In this document: in pieces, positions 52,798 through 64,000 of the stretch
Position numbering within the stretch: position 1 is the first letter of the stretch
How the letters are laid out: each line of letters starts with the position of its first letter
Assembly: GCA_905331475.1 (NCBI GenBank)
Contig: CAJNYU010004134.1
Location: 169,844-233,843, forward strand
From: Rotaria socialis
Taxonomy: Eukaryota; Rotifera; Eurotatoria; Philodinida; Philodinidae
Length of the DNA stretch: 64,000 nucleotides
Direction: 5' to 3'
Program-made: the position numbers and the translations under genes
The notes under the pieces: generated by a model
Databases searched by the model: none
Told to the model about the DNA's origin: nothing
What the model saw: only the letters and a program-made list of their open reading frames with translations

Positions 52798-53940
52798 TTA
52801 ACGATTTCCATATCCATTATTACATGAGGGCATTAATAATTCGCGAGCAAAGCCATTGTTAATAAATTGCTTGAAATCTTTGAAGAAAAAACAACAACAA
52901 ATTGCACAAACAACACAAACAACACAAAAAGTAATTTTTACCTTCGAAACTAAGTTTTTTACGTGTTGTCAAGCGTCCAATCATGTCTGATATTTTATAA
53001 TTTGATTCTGATCGACCGACAACAATAAGTAAATTTTCTATTTCTTGTTGATTTAAATAATTATCATTATCAGAATCTAATGTTTCAAATGTTCGTCGTA
53101 GTTGATAATCATTATATTGACCTGTAATAATTGGTGCTAATAATTCGCAAAATTGTTCAAATGTTAATCGTCGTACATCTAATAGAGAGACGAAAAACCT
53201 TATTATTTGAATAAAAAAAATAAATAAAAAAAAATTTTTAATCATACGTGGTAATCGATCATTAAATTGTTCAAATGTATCTTTACTTATTTCAAGACGA
53301 AAATGTTTATCTGCATGTATATCGTACGAGGTTTGTTGACGATTTCGACGATCACCGCGCTCAAACCACTCATACATCACTAAATTTAAAATAAATACTT
53401 CTTTTCTTTAAGTTTTTTATTGTATACCTTTAATCATTTCACCATTAACACGTTTTGTATATTGAGCATATTTTTTAACAATATCATCGCGAATTTTATT
53501 ATTGATTACTTGCATGATCTTCCAATCTTCTTCTTGATGGGCTAGTATAGATAATAGATATATAGAAGGATTGCTTTTTCCTTTTATTTTATTTTATTTT
53601 ATTTTATTTTATTTACGATAGGATAAGGTCAATTTGATAAGGAAAATCAAAAAGAAATTGATTTTATAGGTCAGAAAGAGCGTTTCTTGTCTTTCTTTTT
53701 TTAATTTTTTCGATGATGAAAAAAGCAAAGAAAAGAAGAATAAAGTTCTCTTGAAAAACTCTTGTGTCTATTATAAATTCATTTTTCTTTTTATAGCTAC
53801 AACACAATCCTTTACAAAGCATACGACTGTCGTTTATATTGAAGGTTATTTATACTCGCTTAGAAGACAAGTTCATAATCCTGTTAGTAAACCTTGACGT
53901 TCGCTTAAGTATATTTATCTATATATAGTATATATATGTA

Positions 53941-53982
<42 letters not shown>

Positions 53983-56387
53983 TTACAGATACATAGATAT
54001 GAACTACACACCGAGGACATTGTTGGGTGTCGTTGAAATAATCACGGGTGGATGGTGATACTCCATTGAATAAGATATGTTCCGTATACCGACCGTTTGT
54101 TGTTACGACCAAACTATCGACGATTGTGTCGATGAAGAAGAAGAAGAAGAAAAAAACAGGCCGTACTCGTTCCTGCAACTCATGGCATCACACATACGCA
54201 AACGAAGCGGCGACGACACGCAAGCCAAGCAAGCAAAAAAAAAGGTAGTGTATATGTAACTGAAGACACAACGAGAAGGAGAGAGAGAGAGAGAGGAAAG
54301 GTAAAAAAGAAAATATGAATGCAATTCAATGCCTGTGTTGATGGAAGTGGTTCGACTACGACGAATTTTCAATTCTTCCCTTTTGCTTTGTCTCGTTTTC
54401 GTTCGCTTTCCCTGAGTTCACGATTGCATCACTCAACATACACGAAAAAGAGAGAAATAGAGAGAGAGAGGAAGAAAGAAATGCATATTCAATATTTGGA
54501 ATTTTTAAACAGGTAAGCGCACTCGTTCTCTCAAGTATGTTTGTATATTCATCATAGTGCACTGAATTGGATGATTTGCGGTATTCTCGATTTTTTTAGG
54601 CTACACCTAAAAGAAAAACTTAATTCAAGGAGAGAAAGAGACGAAAAAAAGCTTAAGCACACTCTTTTTCGGACACAAATCTACTGTAATCGAAAGAAGA
54701 AAGAAAAAAAGAAAAGAATCGAGAAGGACCTAAAAAAGAAATGAAATGGAATGACACGAAACCTCCATTTCTTGGCCTTATTGCGTTTTTTCTTTCTTTT
54801 TTCTTTTTCTCACTCCATTACCTTTATGATGATTATCATCATTAGAAAAAAAACGAGAGCCATAGGGAGAGAACGAGCTCAGTTTCATAACATGATATGT
54901 GAAATACATATCTTTTGAAAGGTCAGCTTAATAAATGTAAAACTTCAAAAAAAAAAAGAAATTGCTTTTTTCTACTTTTTATTCTTAAATTTAGAGACAA
55001 TTTTTGTTGTGAAATCTATGTATGGAAGAAAAGATTATTTATGTCATTAATACGACTTACCACTCCTTTCTAGTAGTAAATCACCTAGCTTAGTTGTAGT
55101 CTTCTAGTTACCAATATTGCTCCTTACTACCAATAACATATACGACTTTGTCTGCACGCACTTCAATTTATATACACGCAGAATAAAAAATCCTCTTCTT
55201 TCTCTCTCTCTCTCTCTCTCTGTCTTTCTCTGCTCTGGCCCGTTATGCTCTGTCCAGTCAGTTCATATTTGTGTTCTTTTCTATGGTCGCGTCTTGACTC
55301 AGATATTACACCATACATTTTGTTTCGGCATGACAACCAACAATAAAAGATTGTCAAATGGATACAAGTTGGCAGTAATGGAAAGGTCATATCGATATGA
55401 TTATTTGAATTCAACTAAATTATCGAATAATAAAATAATCGAAATATTGAACTAGCCAAATAATAAAGATAATCGATGAAAAGAAGCATACATAGACATA
55501 CTATCAATGATATATGTATATGTGCGCACTTCTCTGTGAACTTTTCAACTCGATATCGAGGTGGAGAGAGGGACAGAGAGAAGTCCCCTCATCTTTTCTT
55601 TTTTGCATATGCTAATAGGCACATAATTATCGATAGAGAGGAGAAGAGAGTTACCTATGATGCTAATTGATATGGGCAGACCGCCCACATACTCTATCAA
55701 GCCGAGACGAATCTAATGTATTAACCTTTTTAGTGTGTATCATTTAATGTTCTTTATTTGAGTCTTTGTCTCTTTGTATTAAAAAAATCTTTTCTTATTG
55801 CCATATTGTTCATCCTGTTTAGTTCAACGTTTACACACTTGTGGGCGTCTCTTATGTACTAGTACTAAGTGTGAAGGAGTAGCAATGTATATTTACTCTT
55901 CACTCTGTCGTTGTCCGATTTAGTAAACTAATGATCATGTGTGATGGCAGAATAAACATCTACATGTATTACTCTTCAGACAAAGCCCACCACGACCTAA
56001 ACAAAATGATGTTCAACTAATTTAGTTTTCTTTGTCTTATTTTCTCATCAGTGACAAAGATTTCTATTGATACTCGAATCTATGAGATATATATACATAT
56101 ACACACACACATATACATATATATATATATATATAAGAGGTAAAAGAACAATGATAAAGAAAGAAGAGTGTTGTCATAACTATTGCGAGCTAATATATCC
56201 TGTAGATAAATATCGTCGAGACGAGTAAAAATGAAGTTGATGTATATAGACGATGAGGAATTTGAATATGATCAATCTACAATACGTGACAATACTTACT
56301 CATCTAATAAAAAAAATAATAATCTGATTCAGGAACATCAACTTTAGTTAGATGTGTAATTATTACTTTTATTGGTCTTCATTGAAA

Positions 56388-56424
<37 letters not shown>

Positions 56425-56702
56425 TAATTCCCAACTCGTAACTAATACTTAAATGATCAGAACAATTGGTTAACAAGCTCTAGCAGTACATGAAACAACA
56501 TTTATTTTCTTCCGTTTATTTGACGTGCAATTGATCACTTTAAAAAAAGCATGAAGAGGAAAAACAATTTAAAAAAAAATAATAGCGTCCCATCGTTGAA
56601 TAACATTTGGATTACTAAGACCACCTCGCTTCTTTCCTTTCTTACCAGTAATTCTTTTTTATTCTCGCTTCTCAAAAATATTCAATATCGCTAATGTTAT
56701 TA

Positions 56703-56740
<38 letters not shown>

Positions 56741-58133
56741 GTCTTCAGTCATATTTGCTCAGTTACTCATATACAGCAATCACCTTGACACATTCACTGC
56801 ACTCCATTCTAAGACATAAACGCATACACCTCGTTAATAATTAATAAATATTTCGTTTTGCTTTTCTTCGATTTTATCTACAAAAATAATTGATTGGAAA
56901 AAGTCGAGATAGACAGTAACATACTATGGGATGCAGTATAATAATTGCCTTCAATCGGTTATCAAACAACGTGCAACATTGATGATTGCACGATACGATA
57001 GGAAAAGAAAACTTGTCAATACGACATCTAGATATTGTATAGAACATGAAAAACAACTATGGATTATCAATAAAATAACGAATAGTAATATTGATGTTAT
57101 CGTCCTTGACTAAACATGAATATACACATACACCTTATATAAAGGATCGATTAACACTATTAAATTATACTAGAAACATTAACAAAAAGTAAAAGTAAAA
57201 ACCTTGACTAGCTATTCAATTGGATCATTATTGATCCATTTCGAATAATCTTTAGTAATTGATGGTACTTGCTAGAAAAGAAAACGGACAACGCGTGTTG
57301 ATGGTAATCAAAAAGTCATCGTGCGTATGACGTGTCTGTCATTGAAGTAATTTAATCGGCATTTGTAATCACAATCGACAACACAAAAACACCTCTCTTA
57401 TGTTTTTGTTGTTGTGCGTAATCAAATTTGAGATGAATACATACAGAAGAACACGATGCTTATATTTTGCAGTATGAGAAGATTATTTACTTATGTTAAT
57501 TCTTTATTTTTTTCTTTTGGACTTTTCTGATTATTGTTCGTGTTACCAGATATAATAACAAATAACAAAAAATAGTTGAAAAGAAAAAGCATGCGTCAGC
57601 TGCCAATTAGAATGCGAATATAAAACGAAAAATCCTTGAAATCGATACGAATATATTGTCTGTTTAGGTAGTGATAATAATGATGGGTAGCAACAGATGC
57701 ATGATCATGATGCATCTCATCATTCTTGAAGGACAGCTGTTTTCGAACACGCACACTTCATTACTTAACAATTAAACACGTTCATCTAAGACAAATCATT
57801 ATTGAAGGCCGAAAAGAAGAAGAAAAAAAAGGATTTAGTTCGATAAGAAAACGTGCTTCTTGTTCATTTCTGAGCTTCTGAGTAAATACTGATCGATTTT
57901 TAAAAAGAACAGGTTAAACGTTACTAATACTTTTTCTTAAAAATCTTATCGGAAAAGAAAATAACGAAGAGAAACGTCATATAAAAGAACTTACGAAGAT
58001 TTGCATACGCTTCATTTCCATATAATGCATGATAAAGCATTTTTTCACCGCCAACAACAAATTCTGGAACTTGATAAACTGACACAGTTGAATCGTGTGC
58101 TCGATAGGGGTTCATTGTTGTGCTAGAGGCCAT
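52798..58133 (-). CDS. EF-hand calcium-binding protein, 233 residues
   Basis: Exons in transcript order: 58133-57995, 53541-53428, 53379-53248, 53178-52942, 52877-52798. The sum, 702 nt, is an exact multiple of three and every intron is phase 1. The start ATG has G at +4 but C at -3. A canonical calcium loop [12 protein letters not shown] sits near residues 160-171, with acidic residues at positions 1, 3, 5 and 12. The preceding helix region ([14 protein letters not shown]) and the last exon (LSFEDFKQF) look like flanking EF-hand halves with degenerate loops. So one good site and one or more decayed sites are likely. The N-terminal 110 residues show no domain I recognise. Calmodulin superfamily is safe; the subfamily is not known. 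Confidence 0.75.
53542..57994 (-). other. 4.45-kb first intron of the EF-hand gene, microsatellite-rich
   Basis: The donor C|GTAAGT is at 57994 and the acceptor CTATACTAG at 53542. It contains (TTTTA)n 53582-53614, (TA)n 53944-53978, (GA)n 54277-54295, (TC)n 55200-55220, (CA)(TA)n 56101-56134, (AT)n 56394-56421 and (ATT)n 56697-56738. Open frames here are low-complexity shadows of these repeats. No coding exon was supported. Confidence 0.65.
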
Positions 58134-58227
58134 GAGGCTTGTTTTCTTATTTGTGCGCACGAATAAGATAGATAATCAAGTGAATATTCTTCTTTTTTTC
58201 TGTTTTTGCCAGTAGGTAACTAAACTC

Positions 58228-58228
<1 letters not shown>

Positions 58229-58260
<32 letters not shown>

Positions 58261-58379
58261 GCTATATATGCGATCGATCGATGTTGTTGATGATTTCAGA
58301 ATAAGAAGAGGAAAAAACAATGCATAATAATTTTTCTCGGCTTTCTCTTCGTCTCTCTCTCTCTCTCTCTCTCTCTCTC
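58229..58379. repeat. (TG)n(TA)n and (TC)n microsatellites upstream of the EF-hand gene
   Basis: (TG)n 58229-58250 passes into (TA)n 58251-58260. (TC)14 lies at 58352-58379, followed by CTG/ATC-rich short repeats near 58460-58530. The first run starts about 95 bp upstream of the start codon, so it is in or near the promoter or leader. Confidence 0.85.
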
Positions 58380-58533
58380 CTTCTCTTTTGCCGATGATGA
58401 TGAGGATGTGAGGAACAGAGCTAACACGTATTTATATATTTATACATAAAAAGAGAGAGACGGCTGCTGTTGTTATTGCTGGTGCTGGGGCTGTTGCTTC
58501 TTATTCTTCTTCCTACCATCATCATCATCATCA

Positions 58534-61500
58534 CATGCTACGCCTTAGGTGTAATTGACTCGTTTCTCTTTTTTTCTCATTTTTTCTTATAGATTCTGTA
58601 AGAAAAACAAAAACAATTTGTTTCTTTAACTGGCGCACAAACGTTTTCATATTAAAAAGAAAAGAACTAAACTTGACAGTCTTGAATTAAAAAAAACGAA
58701 ATCGAACGAAGTGCACACAAAAAAGCTTCGAAATATTTCTTAATCAAAATATTATTGCCGCCAAGTAACAGTCAATATGAAAGGATATGTGTATGCTTAA
58801 AACAAACCATCAAAGAATGTATTATCAATCGGATTTCATCGGCAAAAAATAAAGATAATTGTTCTTTGTATAGACGTTATTTAGAGCAATACAATTTAAT
58901 GATCTTGTTGTTTCTTCTAATTATTGATGAATAATTTTAGTTAGTATATGTTTAATTATATCACAAAGATTTTACAAGACATCAATCATGGCGCGATAAG
59001 AAAATGAGAACTAAAAAGATATCGCTTACCTACTAGTTCACAATAGTTAAAGATGATTGTTCGTGTCGAAAGCACGTATATCTTTCTTATTTAATGGCGT
59101 TGTCGCGTTTATGTCTTGTGTAAGATGTATAAAATCGTTAGTCATCGCATCTTTTACTAACAAAGATGTTGATAAGAAAGAGCGAAGAAAAAAGAGATCT
59201 TGATTCACATAACTAATCCCGTTTGGTAAGGGTGACGATTGATAAGACAATAGTAAATACTAAGATGAGGATGAAGATGAACTCTACCACAATGAAGAAA
59301 ATGGAACAGTTCAATTAATTTTGGCGAAAAAAGAAGGCAGAGATTTCATAACTCATCATCATCTTAATGAACTGAAAAGGTTTCTATTTAATCTTTCGAC
59401 GACAATTGAATGAATTTTCAGTAAGATCAGTTCGATTTTTTTATTAACGAAGATTATTAATATAATATTTTTCTTTTCAACTTAGTCTTGGATTGAGAAC
59501 ATATTTGCTGGCATTCAATACTAGCAGTATTCTATGATTGAGTCGTTTTCTTTTAAATTTGCATTTTGATGTCAATTTGAATATTTCATTTACTACCTAA
59601 GACGTATGTCGTTGATCAAACATGAACTATTTACAAAGAAGCAATCAACTGTTCTAATCGAATTTGACAATAGACTTACTGATTGAATAATAAAGTAACG
59701 AGAATGAGCATGAATTCATATTTGGCTTGACATTTAGGGAAAAAATTGTACTTGTAATTAATAATACTAATCGATATCCATTTATCAGTGATTAGAGAAA
59801 TTAATGTGTCCTTGAATAGATTATTTGAGAAAGAAATTCTTTGAATCTTTTATTGAAATAATAAAAAGTAAAACAGAAACATTTCGTTCCTTTCAAATTG
59901 AAAAATAATCCAAAAGTTTTTGAATATTCAGTTCGATTTCATACTCTTTGGAATGTTATATACGCTATTAAATATCAAAATAATTGTATGTTAGTTCGAA
60001 CATCTATGATACCTAAGATGTAGTAATAACGATTATCATACAGAAAAATTTCATTATAATGAATTATTCTAATCAACTCATGATATTAAAAAAGAGTATT
60101 AATAAACGAAAGTTTAATTAAATTGGAAATAATCGACCTTCATATTAGAATGCAACTAAATAAGTTTTATTTGTTTAAAATTTTGAAAAACTATAATATT
60201 CTATCTAGAAACGGATGTAAATAATAATTAGCATAATCAGTTGCAATTTCAAATCTTTTTCAGTTTTGCACACAATACGAAAGTCATTTCATTGCAGACT
60301 GGTTTGAATTATCTCGGAATTTAGCAAACAGTATTTTAAAATTGCTTTTCATAGTCAACCAGTGGCTTCTATTTATTTTTGATCATCAAAAAAATAGTCG
60401 ACATTCATCAAGCACGGATGAAAAAAGTATCGCTTCGAGTAATGCTTGATTTGTTATGCATGTTACAGAAAGATATTGCATTGGATAGCATTGCAAAAAC
60501 CTCTACAATCAAGTCATATTTCTTGTTTTCTAGCTTCCATAATTATAGTTCTTAATCAAATAAGTTTTTTACTATGCTGATAAAAAAATTATGAAGTTTA
60601 TTTTTCATGTCCTTCAGTTGATAATGTAAAACAAATTATATAATTTAATATTGTAATTGACTAAAAAGAGAACAACGCTTATGGCTTATTGTATATATCA
60701 CTTTTTTATTTCAATTTAATATAGAAAAAATGTTGACCAGATGTAAGGACACGATTACAATAACTTAATCAAGTTATGTATTTCTATGTTACGAAAAATG
60801 ATGATTAAATCGTGATTAAATGAATAAAAGTTAAATATATCTTTCCATGTTTTTTTGTTACTGTTGAATTTTTCTTCTCAATATTCTTATAAAACCTAAA
60901 AGCAAAATCATTTATTGATTGATGAAACAACATTTAGAATTCTTTGCTAGAAAAATAAATAAGCAATGAGAATAGCAGATTTTATATATTTTGTTTTCAT
61001 TTCAAAATTTAAGTGAAAACTAACAAAATAAATACGTATTTGCATCGATAGTTTTTTGTCATTTCAATAGTAGTATCAATCATAAAAGAGACTCTTCTGT
61101 TTTCTTTTAGTCTTTCAACCTTGAAGTTATTTTTATCGAATTCGTATTTAATCGATTAGCAATATTCGACTATGCGTCTTTTCTTTTCGAAAAATTCTCG
61201 AGTTGAGTCTTTTAAGAATGATATTTATTTATTCAATGCTTTCAAGAAAAAATGCCTGTAGTTTACATGTACATGTAAAAGTCAGAAAATATATGGATTA
61301 ACTCGCAGAATAAACTACAATACGATATTCATTTAAAAAAATAAATAACACCACAAGTGAATTCTCAAAAGATAGCATACAGACTATTTAATTGTTTCTG
61401 GTTTAATATTGATAGTTCGCAATTTTCAAAGAAAAAGTTCTATCAGCAAATATATAATTAATTCTTTCAATTAATAGGAAATTTCTCACGCCAATGAAAA

Positions 61501-64000
61501 GTACAATGAAACTAATTACAGACTGTATTCTATTATTATTTCATTTATTAGAGAAAGATATTTAAATTGGTGAAGTTATTGAAAGATTTCTCTTTTCTTT
61601 TTGAAACACATCTCTTTGACTTGCTAGTGAATGCTATTGAATGGAGTTGTAAATATTTTTAAGACGATACTCAAGAGTGCATTTATTACTATATGTATTT
61701 TATAAACTCGTTAGAATTTTGCGTATGATTATTTAGTATAGGTTTCAGTTTAAAATTAAACGAAAAATATTTTTAAGAAAATGTCTAATCGATGAGAGTC
61801 ATTATTTACATTTGTTAAACTATGGACAGAACATGTTTCATTTAGATAAAAATCTGAGTTAAATTTAGTGTAAATAGGTGCGTAAGAATTCTATGTGATT
61901 TATTGTATTCTTTTATGATATTTCTAATCTATGCCATGATAAAGTTATGCGCATGATGATAGAACAACAAGCATTATATCATAACACGATGTGATTTGAT
62001 TTTAGAAGTTATACAGAAGTAAACTTTGAGACGATTTATTGAATCTTTTGATCACAACTGATAAAAGTTAGAATAACAAAAGTTAAAATAATATTGAAAA
62101 ATGCAATAAGTGAACACGTTATTATTTGTTTGATATATATAAGTGAGAAATTGAGTTAGTTAAAAAAATTCAATATAGATTTATTGAGTATTGCATATGT
62201 TACTTGGATTGTAATCACCGATAGTTCATTTTAGCTTTCGAAATTTTTATCTTAAAATAAATAAAAAGAACAAATCGCTGTCAATTGAATTATTGAACAA
62301 TCCAATACAGTAAGTTTTATTTGTCAAACGGTTATTTCAAGTGTTAATAACATGTAAATTCGATAATTCGATTCTTTCGGTAGATTGATTTTTTTATCAA
62401 TTATATAGTTACATCGACAAATGTTTGTTTTATTATTAAAATATTCATTGTGAATGTAATGATTATAAAAGTTCATTGTGCATATTTAGTCAACTACAAT
62501 ATAATGATTTGTAGAATGTTAGCATTAGAACTTCTCTTGAATCGTTTCACAGACAGAAAAAAGAATTAAAAAATATTTTTTGGAAGTAACAAAAAGTTTC
62601 ATTACAGTATAGCTATTATTGTTCGTTTAGGTTTCATATTTTTTTAAAAAATTTTACCAATTAGATTGATATCAAAGACGAATTCTTTTTTATCGTCAGG
62701 AATTAATGTGTTTAGTCAAAAGATTCTTCATTGAATTTTCAATAAAATTGTAAACTGAGTTTTATTGTACATAGCTATCAAGGAAAACTACGAGTCTCGA
62801 ACTGTAAGGCGTCAGAATAGTGTATTTTGCAAGAGTATTACTCTCAGAGAGTCAATTAACTTCTAAGTTTCATCGGACATCGAGATGATCAAGTTTCATT
62901 CCGGCTACCAATGCGTTTCGATACTCTCTTTTTTCATCGTTAAGGAAGGACTAGGTGATTTGAAGAAGTTGGCAATTCACATACAGCGGTAATTTTTACA
63001 GTATCCCGTAGATTTGTCAATATCTATATTCTCAACCCTGAGATTCTTTTTACAAAATGGTTGAATTTACAGCAATTATTTCTGAAGGTAGAATAGCAAA
63101 ATGATCTAGCTTGAAAACTTAAGCAATATTTAGTTGTAAAAACTTAATTCATGATACATGAAAATATTGTTTCTGAGCTGACTTCAAATTGTTGCTGAAA
63201 AATTTTAAATAAATAGGACAGAAAAAAGTTTAGAAGATTTTCATAATATTTAATTAGATTGGATAATTCACAGTTCACATTCTTCGAAATTAAATTTTCA
63301 ATTAAAATATCTGATGCTTAGTTGCATTGCAATCGATGAGAAATTCTTCAGCAAAAAGATCAATTCTCAACTTTGAAAAACGACACACATATTGATACAA
63401 TATATGGAGATTGCCGGATTTAAACCATTGTAAGGGATGAAATAAGTTGACTCGTTCTTATTTGCATATGATTTTTTTTTACAAGAGAGCATTGTAATGG
63501 CTATTGACGCAGTAAATATAATGTAAGAATAATTTCAAGTAAACTTTAGTTTGGTACACTTGTTAAAAGGGACATGAAAGTCAATGTAATTGTTGAAGAG
63601 TTAAACAAATATTTTTATGTTTGGTATGAGCATTCATTAGTAACGATTATTACTTGGGAACTATTGTGTAGTATTTTCGAGAAAAAAATTTAGGATAGTC
63701 ATATAATAGAATACTAAATAAATTATGTGATTGATAATTGAGTTAAATAAACGAAATATAGAAAGATATTCCGTACTGTTATTGTTTTATTTTTAAATTT
63801 TACTCTGAATAAAAATTAATTTGAAAATAGAATAAACTAAAATTATAGATCAAAATTAGTAAAATCCTCATAATGTTTCACACATACTTTAGAATAGCTC
63901 AAGGATTTTAAGCTATATTTTTATTACTAAATATTGTTATGATACTTATAAGAAAAATGTTTGACAGTAAAATTAAGAAAATATTTTACGAAATAATGAA
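58534..64000. other. No gene recognised
   Basis: AT-rich sequence with no supportable coding frame. A patch at about 62760-63000 is slightly less AT-rich than its surroundings but gives no convincing frame. It may belong to a gene beyond the window edge. Confidence 0.45.

Noticed and set aside
54048-55670. Multiple 60-110 codon frames in EF-hand intron 1
   Set aside because: They are translations of GA, TC and GAA simple repeats, occur on both strands at once, and carry no domain.
59047-59250. Minus-strand open frame upstream of the EF-hand gene, followed by AGTAG|GTAAGC
   Set aside because: It has no ATG start and an in-frame TAG lies just upstream. The frame stops before the donor-like site, so it cannot join the EF-hand frame as coding sequence. 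At most it is part of an untranslated leader.
1-64000. tRNA and rRNA genes
   Set aside because: I looked for the conserved T-arm GGTTCGAATCC-type box with a paired A-box and for conserved rRNA blocks by eye and saw none. A covariance search would be decisive.

Overview
This is a eukaryotic, almost certainly animal, genomic window. It is strongly AT-rich. Its genes are broken into many small exons by GT-AG introns, most of them about 50-80 bp. Very short introns, low GC, large membrane ectodomain genes and abundant AT microsatellites would suit a rotifer, possibly a bdelloid, but that is a guess; the sequence only shows 'AT-rich invertebrate'. All gene models were built by hand from reading frame, splice signals and phase continuity. 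No transcript or database search was available.

Layout. 1-8066 is nearly empty, apart from a possible three-exon micro-gene at 934-1217. 8067-33459 (+) is one very large gene for a predicted 2,731-residue protein: signal peptide, about a dozen cadherin-like repeats, two EGF-like modules, one membrane helix and a tail of roughly 1,000 residues. Its second intron (8327-20853, 12.5 kb) splits the first cadherin repeat. That intron holds a complete second gene on the opposite strand (19685-8477), predicted to encode a 2,794-residue type II membrane protein made of three successive full-length M1 (gluzincin) aminopeptidase units, each with its own exopeptidase motif, zinc motif and catalytic tyrosine. 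34465-38338 (+) encodes a 684-residue OTU-Tudor-proline-rich protein of the OTUD4/ALG13/ovarian-tumour type. Both its catalytic cysteine and its histidine are replaced, so it looks like a pseudo-deubiquitinase.

38339-52797 is repeat-rich and gene-poor. 39552-41603 is a non-autonomous element with about 530-bp inverted termini; the single 'n' in the window (39739) marks about 220 bp missing from its left arm. 42229-42810 is a 194-codon frame interrupted by one TAA. 44441-45508 is a fold-back element with arrays of the palindrome CAACTAGTTG around a GC-rich core. 58133-52798 (-) is a five-exon EF-hand protein gene of 233 residues with a 4.45-kb first intron full of microsatellites. 58134-64000 shows no gene I can support.

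How they relate. The cadherin-type protein and the nested triple peptidase are both predicted cell-surface proteins with opposite membrane topology. Their physical nesting means transcription of one must pass antisense through the other. The OTU protein, being predicted inactive, would act as a ubiquitin or RNP scaffold rather than an enzyme. No tRNA, rRNA or CRISPR array was recognised.
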